Shown piece by piece: positions 12,626-23,475 of a stretch of DNA of 64,000 nucleotides. The first letter of the stretch is position 1. Every line of letters begins with the position of its first letter. The stretch is from Cymbidium sinense (taxonomy: Eukaryota > Streptophyta > Magnoliopsida > Asparagales > Orchidaceae), in assembly GCA_021442155.1 (NCBI GenBank), contig CM038232.1:61225436-61289435 (forward strand), written 5' to 3'. The translations under genes were made by a program, and so were the position numbers. Under the pieces are notes generated by a model. The model was not told where the DNA came from. It worked only from the letters and a program-made list of their open reading frames with translations, and did no database searches.

Positions 12626-13696
12626 ATTTTTTTTTAAAAGGCAAAATTCATTAAAGATAAACTTAAAAGTACATCATGTATGACCAAAAAGAAGTAAAGA
12701 TCAGATTACAATCTTTTAATGTATGATAATTCTAGTAAGTCACTTTTGAGAGCTGTGTGGATTTGAGTGGAAGACCTAGAACATAAGATTGGTCTCTCAG
12801 AGCCCATCCTTGCTAAGATATTTGATGGTTGAGTGGATACGGCTTATCCAAAATTGACAAGTTTGGTATAACAATATGATTCTTTTAAAGGTGTAAGCAA
12901 GGTACCAAAGATGATGGTCATCCGATGTAATGTAGTTGTAGAGGTTCAGTGAGTCAGTTTCAATCCAAATATTATGTAGGTGGAGGGGAATTTACAAGTC
13001 TTAAGGTTGTGAGGCATGCATTGGCTTTGGTATGAAGGGCATTATCTGCATAGCATGAAATGGAAAAGATGAGAAAACACATACCCTTATTATATCTGAA
13101 AACTCCACCAATACCAGTAGACATAGATTTAGATGTAAAGCTGCCATCAATATTGATCTTGATGCATCCAATTTTTGGTTTAATCCATTGCACTAGGGTG
13201 ATGATTGGTTGCATTCTGGTCGATGCAATGAGGAGATTGGCATTTTCCAGCTTGTGGACATACTTTTGAATGTAAGGAATTACGGTTTTTAGTCCCAACC
13301 ATTGGTCCTCATGCATGTTTAGGTTTCTTACCATCCATATGAATAATATAGCAATAAGAGGAATGACAAAGGCAAGATCATGTTTATGTGATTTGATGTG
13401 CTCCAAGCCTTCAAGTAGTCATGAACGGATTCATTCTTTGATGGTAGTATGTGGTATGTAGAAACCAGCTCAGCCCAAGTCTATTTGTTGACTGAGTAAG
13501 AGATGAATAAGTGGTGGAGGTTTTCCTCATCACGTCCACATAGATGGAAAATAAATGCGAGTTTAAGTTCTTTCAACTTCAAAATATCATCAATAGGGAG
13601 TAAACAATGCCACAACCTCCAGCACAGGAAGGAGATGACAGGTTTAATGGCTGGGCCCTAAAAGTTAGATGTCTTCCATGAATTTTATTGGGGTAG
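12626..13696 (-). pseudogene. LINE segment 4: zf-RVT, RNase H and poly(A) 3' end
   Basis: This is the 3' end of an L1-type plant LINE. From 13696 the minus strand gives a zf-RVT domain (VISFLCWRLWHCLLPIDD, then LCGRDEENLHHLF), followed after a stop by an RNase H-like domain in the frame 13406-12972. That frame contains WIKPKIGCIKINIDGSF with the first catalytic Asp and GIGGVFRYNKG. The expected AEA motif with the second acidic residue reads KANA, so the key Glu is lost. RNase H would remove RNA from the cDNA hybrid. The 3' UTR ends in a poly(A) tract, complement 12627-12635. The 5' side continues at 31738 beyond LTR C. Confidence 0.85.
13692..13696. repeat. TSD of LTR C, left copy
   Basis: GGTAG here and GATAG at 31738-31742 agree at 4 of 5 bases. 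They directly abut the TG and CA ends of LTR C, and the LINE sequence reads on across them. Confidence 0.8.
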
Positions 13697-15347
13697 TGTT
13701 GATCTCACTTTTGGAGTGAGGATTCAATCCTTCCATCTTAGACTTATGAGTCTTCCAGACTCTAAGACTTCTCTACTCATAAGATACTTTTAGCAATTAG
13801 GTAAACACTTAACCAAAGCCTAGAGACTTAGAAGGGTTAACCATAGGATTAGTTTATGCCTTAGAGATTAGGGTAATCTACCCACCCCAAGGCTTAAACC
13901 CAACCTATGTTTACCTTCTTAAGCCATAACCAAACCTAAAATTCAACTCATCATCCAAATAAAATGAGTGAAACTTATAATTAAATCAATCCAAACTCAA
14001 TTGGTTTTCTCCTAGATCAATTCTACAATCAAATCAACTTTCCAAAATTTACAATCATATCAAATCCAAACCAACTCCAAACTAAAAATCCCTCTTAAGT
14101 CATGTGATCTAATTTCATGAACTTAGCTAAATATTTATTCAAATTAAACCCAAGTCAATTGATTTTCTCATAAATCAATCATATCTTCAATCATTTTCAT
14201 AAATATAAATGAACTACATATCCAAATGATCAAAACTAAATCAAATCAAATCAAATTAAATGAAACCCTTCCCTAAGCTCTATGATCTACCATCACGAGC
14301 TTAGCCAAATTTGCCTTCAAATCACTTCAAACTCAATTGATTTTCCCATAATCAATTTATATCTTCAATCATCTTCCCAAATTTAAATCAAATCTATATT
14401 CAAATGATCAAAACTAAACCAAACTAAATCAAAATAAATCAAACCCTTCTTAAGCCACTTGACCCAACTCCATGGACTTAGCCAAATTCCTTCATTCCAA
14501 AACCCAAATTGAATTAATTTTCTCATGAATCAATCATACATTCAATCATGTTCATAAATATAAATGAAATCTACAATCAACAAGCCAAACCAAAATCAAC
14601 CCAAGTCAAACCTAACCTAACCCATTCAACTTGAAGTAATCAAATGAACTAAAACCCATTTGAACCCAAACTAATTACAATCAAATTTATATATCAATCT
14701 TAAACCCATATATAAACTCAACTAAATCAAGCTCAACCTAAAATCAACTCAACTAAGCCCAATTAGCCCACTTGATCCAAAGTGACCAATTTGACCTATT
14801 TGAACTAAATTTCAATCCAACCTAAATTGGACTGAACCAAGCCTACATAAACCTCATATCATGATTGTTGATCACCCTAGTTGATAAATTATCACAAATT
14901 AGGTCAAACGAAGTCAACTTGGTCCTTTGACCAAGTCAACCTTCTTAACCCATATGAACCCAAACTAATCAAATTGCAACCTAAGCCAAATCCCTTAAAA
15001 CTAATGATTCACACCAACTCAAAATCAATATTTGAATATGACTTGACCTTCAATTGAGCTAAACCAAACCCAGTTGGCCCTCTTAACCCAAGTTGACCCA
15101 AATTGATCTAAAAGGCCAAATTGGGTCAAATCAAAATATAAACCAAATTAATTACAACTAATGGCTCAAGTTCATTCTAAATTGATTGTTGAACTTAAAG
15201 CTATAATTGAACCGTTTTGACCTACTTAGCCAAACTTGACCTAAAGGGTCAAATTGGCCTAAATCAAAACCAAATCTAAATTAATTGATCAAAGCCTACA
15301 ATCATCTTCAATTAATCAACTAAACCCAAACCAACACCTAACCCATG
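13697..15347 (+). mobile_element. LTR C, 5' segment
   Basis: It starts TGTTGATCTCACTTTTGG and has the usual terminal module (TTAGCAATTAGGTAAACACT) followed by CCAAATTGACC-rich sequence. It is cut at 15347 by element B, and the same sequence resumes at 25655 after B's TSD. Repeated ATATAAATGAA and CAAATCAAA words fill most of it. There is no coding potential. Confidence 0.85.
15343..15347. repeat. TSD of element B, left copy
   Basis: CCATG, perfectly repeated at 25655-25659, abutting the TGTTGACC start and the CACCACA end of element B. Confidence 0.9.
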
Positions 15348-16399
15348 TGTTGACCTCATTTTTTGGATGAGCTCTCAACCCCTCCATCTTAGACATAGGA
15401 CTCCTCTTAGACTTTAAGAGGTCCTTAGTCTTAAGACACATCTAGTGATTAGGTGGACACTCAACCTAACCCTAGAGATTTAGAAGAGTTAGCCATAGGA
15501 ATAGGTCATGCCTTAGGGATGTTAGAAAAATTTGCCTACCCTATAGCTTGAACCACGTTCCTCACTTCCTTCCTTCAAGTCAAACTACAAATCAAATCAA
15601 CATCAAACCTAAATTAATTCCAACTTAATTGATTTTCTCCAAACTCAATTCAATTCAAAATGATTGAAACCCATGTCAAAACCCATGATTGAAACCCATG
15701 ATTGAAATTCCAAGTTCAAAATATTTCCTAAGTCCTTTGATTCCCTCTTAAGGTCTTAGCCAAAATTTAATCCAAATTAATTCAAACTCATGAAATTTTC
15801 TCACAACTCATTTATATTCTCATTTATATTCACATATATAAATGAAATATAAATTCAAATCAATCAAACTAAACCCAAAAATCAAATCCAAAATCCATGG
15901 TCAAATTCCAAATCTTCCCTAAATCCTTTGATTCTCTCTTATGGACTTAGCCTAAATCAAATCCAAATTACTTCAAATTCATCAAATTTTGACATAACCC
16001 ATTTATATTCCCATTTATATTCACAAATATAAATGAAATATAAATTCAAACATCCAAAACCATATCCAAAACTCAAACTCTAATTCATTCAAAATTCAAC
16101 CTAAGCTTTTCAAGTCAAAATCTTGAACTTAGCCAAATCAATTTCAAATCAAGCCAAACCCTTGATTTTTCTTCATGATTCAATCAATCCTTCAATCATA
16201 AACCCAAATATAAATACAAACTTCACTTACTTAACCAAAACTAAATTAAAAAAAAATCAAACCTAAGTCAAACTCATATTCACCCTTTGAACATGAAATT
16301 GCCAAATGAAACAAAAGCCACTTCACCCCAAATCTCTTGCAAATTAATTTATATTTTAATCATAAATCCATATGTGAGTTTAATCAAACTCAAATCAAG

Positions 16400-17290
16400 C
16401 TATGAACAAGCCATTTGACCCACTTAGGCTCACTTGACCCAAAGTGACCTAAAGTACCCCTTATGAGCCAAATTCTAATCCTAACCAAATTGAATTGAAC
16501 TAAGCCCATCTGAGCCTCTCATCATGATCAACAATCATCATGAGATGATCTATCACTCAAAATGGGTCAAACCAAGTCAAACTTAAGGGTTGACCAAGTC
16601 AACACTTAGCCAAAATGAAACCCAACATAGCTAAAATCTACCATAGGCCAAATTGATTGAAACCATTGATCTAAGTTCATTCATGACCAATGTTTGAACT
16701 TGACCAAGTCAACATTTGAGCCTAACCTAGCTTGGCCACTTGACCCAAGTTGACCCAACTTGACCTAAAAGTCAAAATGTGTCAAAACTTGATCTAAGCC
16801 AAATTGATTGAAACCAATGGGTCAAGTTCATTCCAAATCACTTGTTGAACTTGACCAAAGTTTCAATTGGCCAACTAGACCCAACCTAGCCCAATTGACC
16901 ATGAACCCAACTTGACCTAAAGGGTCAAATTGAGCCAAAATCAAATATAAACCAAATTAATTGAAAACAAAGATACCAATGACCAACCAAACATGAACCA
17001 ACCCATGACCTAACCCAAATAGGCCAAATAGGTCAAATTGGTCAACTTGACCCATTTGACCTAAATGAAATCAAATGAACCAAATTCAAACCTAAACCAA
17101 ATTGAATCAAACCAAAGCAACCAAAACATTTCAAATGGTCATATAAACTTGACCCAAATCTTGGTTTGACTCAATTTGACCAAATGCTCAACTTGACACA
17201 ACTTGATCCATTTTGACCTAAATGGGTTAACATGAGTCAAATCACATCAAACCAACTCCAAATTCAATAAAACTTGGCCTAACTCATTTT
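16400..17290 (+). repeat. TTGACC/GGTCAA-dense zone of the element B 5' LTR
   Basis: Dozens of TTGACC and GGTCAA hexamers in short, imperfect CCAACTTGACCTAAA-type phrases. TTGAC[CT] is the core W-box bound by plant WRKY factors. Whether the density is functional or only the residue of old tandem duplication cannot be decided by eye. Confidence 0.65.
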
Positions 17291-18279
17291 TCAATCATAC
17301 CAAATATGCCCAAACTAAAATTAAGGCCAAATGACCATTGTAACCCAAAATCAAAACCGCTTGGAATTTGGTCAATTCCTTTTCGTGGACACTTGGCATC
17401 CTCTTAGTAGACCAAATGGTCACTAATGGACCTAGTGCACATGACATAATGGGTTTGGGTCAAAACCCAAACCCAAAACTGACCACCTCTTTTGAAAATG
17501 GCCACATGGAATCCCTCCTCCACTTGATTTAAGCACATGCAAGCTCCACTACTCCACTCGTCTGGCCAAACTAATTGCAAGGACACCCTGGCTAACAAAC
17601 TCAAGGTCAATTGGATCAAAATGGAAGGGGGAAGCTTGACCGTCTGATTGCTCAAGGGAGATATACCTTCCCTAATTTGAATTCATTCCATCAGTCCCTA
17701 ATTCGATTGAGCAAGAGGAAGCTAGATAAGTCATTTCTACCTCCCCAAGCTCTCTCAAGCAATTCCCATTTCCCATTTTCTCGATTTTCATAGCTTAAAA
17801 ATAGGGGAGCTCCACTTGAAATCCAACTTAGCCAATACTTCAAATCAAGCTAATTCACTTTGAAAGCTCCATCAGGGATCCCAATCAAACTTGCCCAAGC
17901 CTTTTCCCATGCTCTAAAGGCAAGGGAGGTGCTACCTTGATCAAGACTGAGCTCAAGTAAAGGTGGAGTTGGCCTCTAGAAGGATCTACTCAATTTCAAT
18001 ACCTCCAAACTTCCACAAAGCTTCGTCTCCATTAGATAAAGCTTCTCCAAAGGAATCGAGCACCGGTGATCACCTCCGATGAGGTTAGCCATTAAATTGA
18101 GCACATTTTCAATATTGTTTGGAGCTTTATGAAGTGGAATCTAGCCATTGGATGTGTTTGCCTTTATGCTTAGATGGTGTGGGTAAGTTTTGGGATCGAT
18201 CCGAGCTCAATCAAGCTCGAATCATACCCAGAAGATGGACGGATGTCCTCTCCCGCTGGGAAATATAGGGATAGATCAT

Positions 18280-18311
18280 GGGCCATCCATCCATACATTT
18301 TGGATGGACGG
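18280..18311. other. inverted repeat H1 in the B LTR
   Basis: GGGCCATCCATCC pairs with GGATGGACGGTT across a 9-base ACATTTT-type loop. Equivalent inverted repeats occur at the same place in LTRs A, C, D, E and G with changed but mostly pairing arms. Confidence 0.6.
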
Positions 18312-18372
18312 TTGTGATTAAGACGCATAGGATCCCACATTTCATCCTTTAGAATCGCAACTTTAACCTCAG

Positions 18373-18395
18373 CCGTCCGATCCTTGATCGAACGG
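18373..18395. other. inverted repeat H2 in the B LTR
   Basis: CCGTCCGATC and GATCGAACGG are separated by three bases and pair at 9 of 10 positions. It lies about 60 bp after H1. A counterpart in LTR E (46927-46953) pairs over 12 positions with two G-T pairs. Confidence 0.55.
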
Positions 18396-20106
18396 GTGAG
18401 GAGAAAAGCATACTCGGCCTTGGCTCTGATGTGATAAGTTTAATATCGAGTCCCATCACACCACATGAAAAGCGCATGCTTCAGCGGTCCATGTGGCACC
18501 GAAGGATTAAACATTCAATTAGGCTATTAAATCATCTAATTAATCATGAAAACTTCCTAAATTCATATCTAAGCCTAGAAAAATCAGAAAAATATGAAAT
18601 AAATTGCATTGGATAGATAATTGAACATAGAATAATTTAAAAATGATTTCAATGGATTTTGAATAGTGCTTTTATCTAGATTTAGGTTTTATTGGAATAT
18701 TATTTTTCTAATTACCCTCTAATTATTCCATTGATTATTCCCAAACTTTTTGTGTATAATTAGTGGGATGACTCTTGCCTCCCTTAATTTTCTTTGGATT
18801 TATTGGTGGTTTAATTAGAAGAATTGCTAGTTCATTCCTAAATCACTCCCTTGATATAATTAAGCTTAATTAAGGGTATAATTAATGATTTAACCCTCTG
18901 ATTGAGTCAATTAAGTTTTCATTAAGTGAATATGAGGTTTAGGAAATAATTTTGGGATACTTTCCTTAAGATATTTCTTAAACCCTCTTTCTTCCTTAAT
19001 CCAACCTTAATTAAGGGTTAATTCACTAATTACCCCCTTAATTAATTTCATAAAATTTTAAAAACTTCTAGAACTCAATTAATCTATCTTGGGTAGATTC
19101 TTAGGTGTTCAGAACCCAAGTACAATTAAGGAAATTAAAATCCCACTCATATGTGTGAGAGGGGTTATGAAAGTACTTAAGTTAAACCCTTTAGTTTAAT
19201 TAATCATTAATCTTGAGCCAATTGCATTAGGCCCTTTTCTTCTTAGGTGCATTACTGATTTAAATTCCTTGTGTGGTTTTATGTCATCTCATTGGCTCAT
19301 AATTATTTGATTAAGTATGCTAAGGTGGTTTAGGTAATGGGTAATTAACACACTTAATTCATATCTTAACCTAACCAAAGCATAAAATTGATCTAATAAT
19401 CCTAAGAACAAGCTAAATCAATAAACATTTGTGGGAATGGGTTAGGAACAACAAACTCACTTCACATTTCTCAAATTAAATCAAACTCAAAACAAAATCA
19501 AACCTTCCTTAAAAATAACTTGATTTGCTTTAAGCTTTCTTATTTCATAAGATTATCTTTAAGAATTAGTTAGGGTGAATGTGTTTACATGCTTTCATCA
19601 CTTTAGTTCTTTCCTAACATGATAAATGTGTATGTCATATGATTTCATGCATTCATGCTTTTCTAAAATCAAATTAAAAATGAAATAATTTCTTTATGTC
19701 AAATTACATGTTTTGGCTAAAGTAAAAATATGAATGGCTATTATCACTACTAAATCCAAAACTATTTTCAAAATCTATAAATCAAACATCAAAAACTGAA
19801 AGTGTGCTACTTATAAATATTTATAAGCTTGCATATGGATATAAATAAAGATGTGGATAGTGTACTTTTTCTTCTCTTTTCTTCTAGCATAGTTTCGAAT
19901 AGGATTTGGCAAAGTGTATAGTTCATTTGAAAAGAACATAACATTTGCCTAACTCCATTCCTATTCATTCCTATGCTATTACTTAAAGAAGGACATCCAT
20001 ACTTACACATATAAATTGCATAAACAAATCAAACAAACAAATACAAACTTTTGCATCTTTCTTTTCCATTCATTTCTTTTGTACATATGCTTGTATTTAA
20101 GGAAGG

Positions 20107-20215
20107 TGGTATATTAGTCTAGACAACCCCGGGGTTGCGAGGCTTTAAGTAGCCCTAAGTAGTTCTTGTACCTTACACCCCTAATACTAACAATGGCGCC
20201 GTACTCACTTATGCC
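20107..20215 (+). repeat. single AGTCTAGACAACC module (subfamily II) in the B LTR
   Basis: TATTAGTCTAGACAACCC, then GGTTGCGAGGCTTTAAGTAG, CTTGTACCTTACACCCC and a GCGCCGTACTCACTT end. It corresponds to the AGTCTGGACATCC module of subfamily I but occurs once instead of two to four times. Confidence 0.75.
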
Positions 20216-21289
20216 TTTCATACATACATGTGTGCATGTGAAAATGGATAAGAAATCCCCCTTTTCTACTTAATGAAAAATCATGCATCATAAAATAGTT
20301 GAAATTTCTTAAGTAACTCTCTTAGCATTCATCATAAAGTGTGCTAAATATTTCCATTTGTATGTATATATATGCTTAGGATTTATTCATATGCATGTTA
20401 TACATGTTGGGAAAGAAATGAAGTGATGTGCGTTTTGTGATATTAATTCACTTTACCTTTCTTTTGAATAGGTTTATTTAGGGAAAATCAAAACTTAGGA
20501 TTAATTAAAACACATAATAAAATATTCACAAAAAAAATAAATATGAATCAACTTTAGAAATTACTTAGGATAGGGAAAGAAAGAGAAGTTCTCTTTTTTT
20601 TCCCTCTTTACAACACTTAGTAATTAATTAGGATTCATTCAAACCTAAACAAAGCATCAAATAAAATCAACCCAAATCAATTAAATAACTTAAATGAAAC
20701 CACCCTCTAAGTTGAACATCTTCACACTTAGAAAATCTAAAACTTAAAGCATAGCTAAGCATACCACACAAATATTTAAAGCACACACATTAGGTTAAGT
20801 CTCCACTTCTAGCTTTAGGTTAGGGCGGTGCATGGCTTGATCATTGCTTTTATTTTATGATGTATTATTTCTAGTTTGGATGTTAGGGTGTATGTGCATA
20901 GAATTAATGGTAGGATAATTTAGTCTAATCATTATTTTATGCAGGAGATTGTGCTTAAAGGATGCTGTAATAAAAATATATCTGCTTTTGTTGTGCAAAT
21001 GCTTATACCCCTAAATATAATCCAATAGGCCAGGTGAACTTGGTTACACATGTGTGGGGTACTAAGTCCAATATACATGCTTGGGATTTGTATGGTTTGT
21101 TGAGTTAATCCTATTTTACAAGTGTTAGTTAGATTTACATTTTTTTTTCATATACTTTTTATAATTAGGATTTTGGAATGATTATTATGGGAGACTAGGA
21201 TGAGCATTGGTCATAAGATTGCATCTTATGTACCATGTGAAACCTTTAGAGCAACCACCTTCCAACCATCCAAAAGAAGGAACCAAAAG

Positions 21290-21490
21290 AAAAAAGAGGA
21301 AAGAAGAAAGAAGAAAGAAGAAAGAAGAAAAGAAGAAATGAAGACCCCCTGAACATGAATTTCTTTACTTAATTATAAATTAATTCATTTGTAATCCGGG
21401 TTGTATAAGGGTAGAGCTTGGCTATCCAATTTATTTTTAGGTTTGTGCAGTGGTGCCCGACCACAAATGGCCTTTTATTCTTTTGCATTA
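21290..21490 (+). promoter_or_regulatory. candidate LTR core promoter of element B
   Basis: A GAA/GAAA polypurine tract (21290-21343) is followed about 60 bp later by GGTTGTATAAGGGTAGAG (TATA-like) and then a short inverted repeat, GGTAG then CTATCC or CTACCC. The order is kept in LTRs A, B and D and in minus-sense E and G. If transcription starts here, U3 would be about 6.1 kb and R plus U5 about 1.5 kb. The role is inferred from position and conservation only. Confidence 0.45.
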
Positions 21491-21776
21491 GCTTTATAAA
21501 ATGTTTGATGTTTTGTTTAGCTAGCGCATTAAGATGACATCCTTTTTCTAGTTTCTTCCTTACTTGATGTATGACCTAGATGACGATTAGACTCTTAGAA
21601 AAGAATAAATCTTCTACCAAATTAAACAACTCAAAATTAAAAATAAATAACTCATAATCTCATTTAAAGCCAAAGTTAAAATCAAGATAAAATAATTAGT
21701 GACCCCTTAGCTGGATGAGTATTTCTTTTATAACATCATGCATAAAAGCATATTGTTACACTCTTGATTGGAGGGC

Positions 21777-21826
21777 TTCCACCTTTGCCAGAGAACTTGG
21801 CTTGACATTTGAGAGCCATGGTGGAA
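21777..21826. other. inverted repeat H6 (TTCCACC / GGTGGAA) in the B LTR
   Basis: TTCCACC at 21777-21783 pairs with GGTGGAA at 21820-21826, enclosing TTTGCCAGAGAACTTGGC, which can itself form a GCCA/TGGC stem. LTRs D and G keep it; LTR E has TTTCCATC/GATGGAAA (43301-43308 and 43353-43360), a paired change. Confidence 0.55.
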
Positions 21827-22665
21827 ACACACCTCCCCCTTCTCATTGGTATTGGTCCATAATCTTATTTCTCATGCATTAGGCAAATGAATCCTATAAG
21901 CCTGAGTCAAATGATTATCCAAAAAAATGAAAGTAAAATATAATATATTTTGCATTAGATCTAGGTCATTTTTCATATCCTTACATGATCTAGTCTCTTA
22001 TGGAGTGAGTTTAAGGACTTAGCCTTTTCTAAATAAATAACATCCTAGCTATCTTGCATAAAGCATAAGACTTGCCTACATGAATTTAAAATTGTAGGAG
22101 GAGTTAGTTGCCACCCCGGCAGCAAAGTTCAAGCGCCAGTGGTTTGTCCTCTCTTGTGAAGGCAAACCAAATACCCATTTTCACCTTAGATTTAGGTTGT
22201 GCTTTTGGCCTCGCTAAAGCTCCCTAGATTTAGGTTCTAAGGTTGCTTCCCCCTTCTATATGCTATAAGAGTAAATCCTCACCTCCTAGGCATTTCCATA
22301 ACCTTGCATTATGGAATTATAAGCCATAGCATTCTAACAAAAATTCAACTCAAATAAATAAATCAATTTTAAAAATATAAAACCCAACCATAGGATAGTT
22401 TGAGATGCTCGCTAGGTTTCATAGCATCATGAGCATCTCTTACTTATCTTCCTTTAGCTTCGATAATAACTCCCTCTCTTTGATCAATCCCATTTGATCT
22501 TCCAAAATAAACTAATTGATTGATAGTCCTACTTATTAAAATCTTTGGAGACAATGATCATTTACCTTAATCGAGAGTATTCCTAAGGAATCCCATTCCT
22601 TAGGATGTAATTAACTATGGGGGCTTGCCTCTGTAGGTAACTTAACAAACTCGGTTTAAAATAAA

Positions 22666-22695
22666 CCCTACTTTACTTTTCCCTGTAAAGTAGGG
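22666..22695. other. strong inverted repeat H4 (CCCTACTTTAC) in the B LTR
   Basis: CCCTACTTTAC and GTAAAGTAGGG, perfect 11-base arms around an 8-base loop, 270 bp before the LTR end. Copies in D (39786-39815) and G (56021-56050) are also perfect, and E keeps 9 bp. The truncated 3' LTR of B has CCTTACTTAAC/GTAAGTAAGG near 25366-25384, a two-sided change. Confidence 0.75.
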
Positions 22696-22972
22696 GAAGA
22701 ATCTCTGGTACATATGCAGACCCATTGTCCTTAGGAGTCCTTATTGAGGTGATTAGGTCCATTGTAGGGTGGTGACTTCTATCTTTTGGGATAGTACACC
22801 TCTCCTCAATATCGTACCCGATCATCCTCAATAAGAATATCTATGGATCTACATGGTGTCCAAAATTGCATAAAAAGAAGTATATTTTCTATCTTCATTT
22901 TATTCCACATAGAGTGAAGATGGAAGATATACATTCTTTAGAAATATATAAAAATTTCACCACAGATTTTTT

Positions 22973-22990
22973 TGGCGACCCCGCTGAGGA
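22973..22990 (+). promoter_or_regulatory. primer-binding site (tRNA-Arg type) of element B
   Basis: TGGCGACCCCGCTGAGGA lies 8 bases after the CACCACA end of the LTR. The first bases complement a tRNA ending GTCGCCA. Tat/Ogre-type Ty3/gypsy elements are known for this tRNA-Arg priming. It fixes the element's orientation and the 3' boundary of the LTR. Confidence 0.8.
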
Positions 22991-23475
22991 AGGTTCCTCT
23001 CTCCATCTTTGGTAAATGATTGTTATCTCCAAGTATCGATAGTGGGTTTGTACTTTTGTACGAATCCAAGACTATCTTTCTTTTCATTAGCACTTGGCTC
23101 ATTTCATCTTTAAGTTAAGCTAGCCAACATTTTTAGGTTTTAGGACCTCACCCTGTGTTGGTCTTAAAACCCCATTAGGTTCTCCAATGGGTGAAAATAA
23201 AAATCTAATAAAATAAAAATATTTAAAGACTTCCTCCTTACCATTTTATGGCACTGAAAGGTTCATTCTAAAATAATAAAGACAAAATAAATCCTTCATA
23301 AAAATCTTGCTTTTCAGAAAGCGCTCTTTCAAAAATGCACATAATAAAATGTTTTGCACAAAAATTTTCCTAAATCACTTTAATCTAACAATCTTCATGA
23401 TTGTTATATGTAGGATCATCTTTACAAAAATAAAATTTCAATAATTATATTTTTTTTAAAAGCACAAATGAGCTC

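Larger units (their letters stand above)
15348..22964 (+). mobile_element. 5' LTR of element B, subfamily II, 7.6 kb
   Basis: It runs from TGTTGACCTCATT to TTTCACCACA. In order: terminal module with TCTAGTGATTAGGTGGACAC; ATATAAATGAAAT and TTGACC-rich zone to about 17290; GC-richer block with inverted repeats (17380-18520); AATTAATT zone (18530-19400); one AGTCTAGACAACCCCGGGG module (20115-20215); hairpin region near 20950; GAA tract (21290-21343); TTGTATAAGGGTAGAGC (21410); conserved terminal block with a strong inverted repeat at 22666-22695. No coding frame survives comparison with the other copies. The length is far above that of ordinary plant LTRs. Confidence 0.88.

Noticed and set aside
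22965..22990. Leader and PBS read as a tRNA-Arg gene or fragment
   Set aside because: Only the acceptor-end complement is present; there are no D, anticodon or T arms. It is a primer-binding site.
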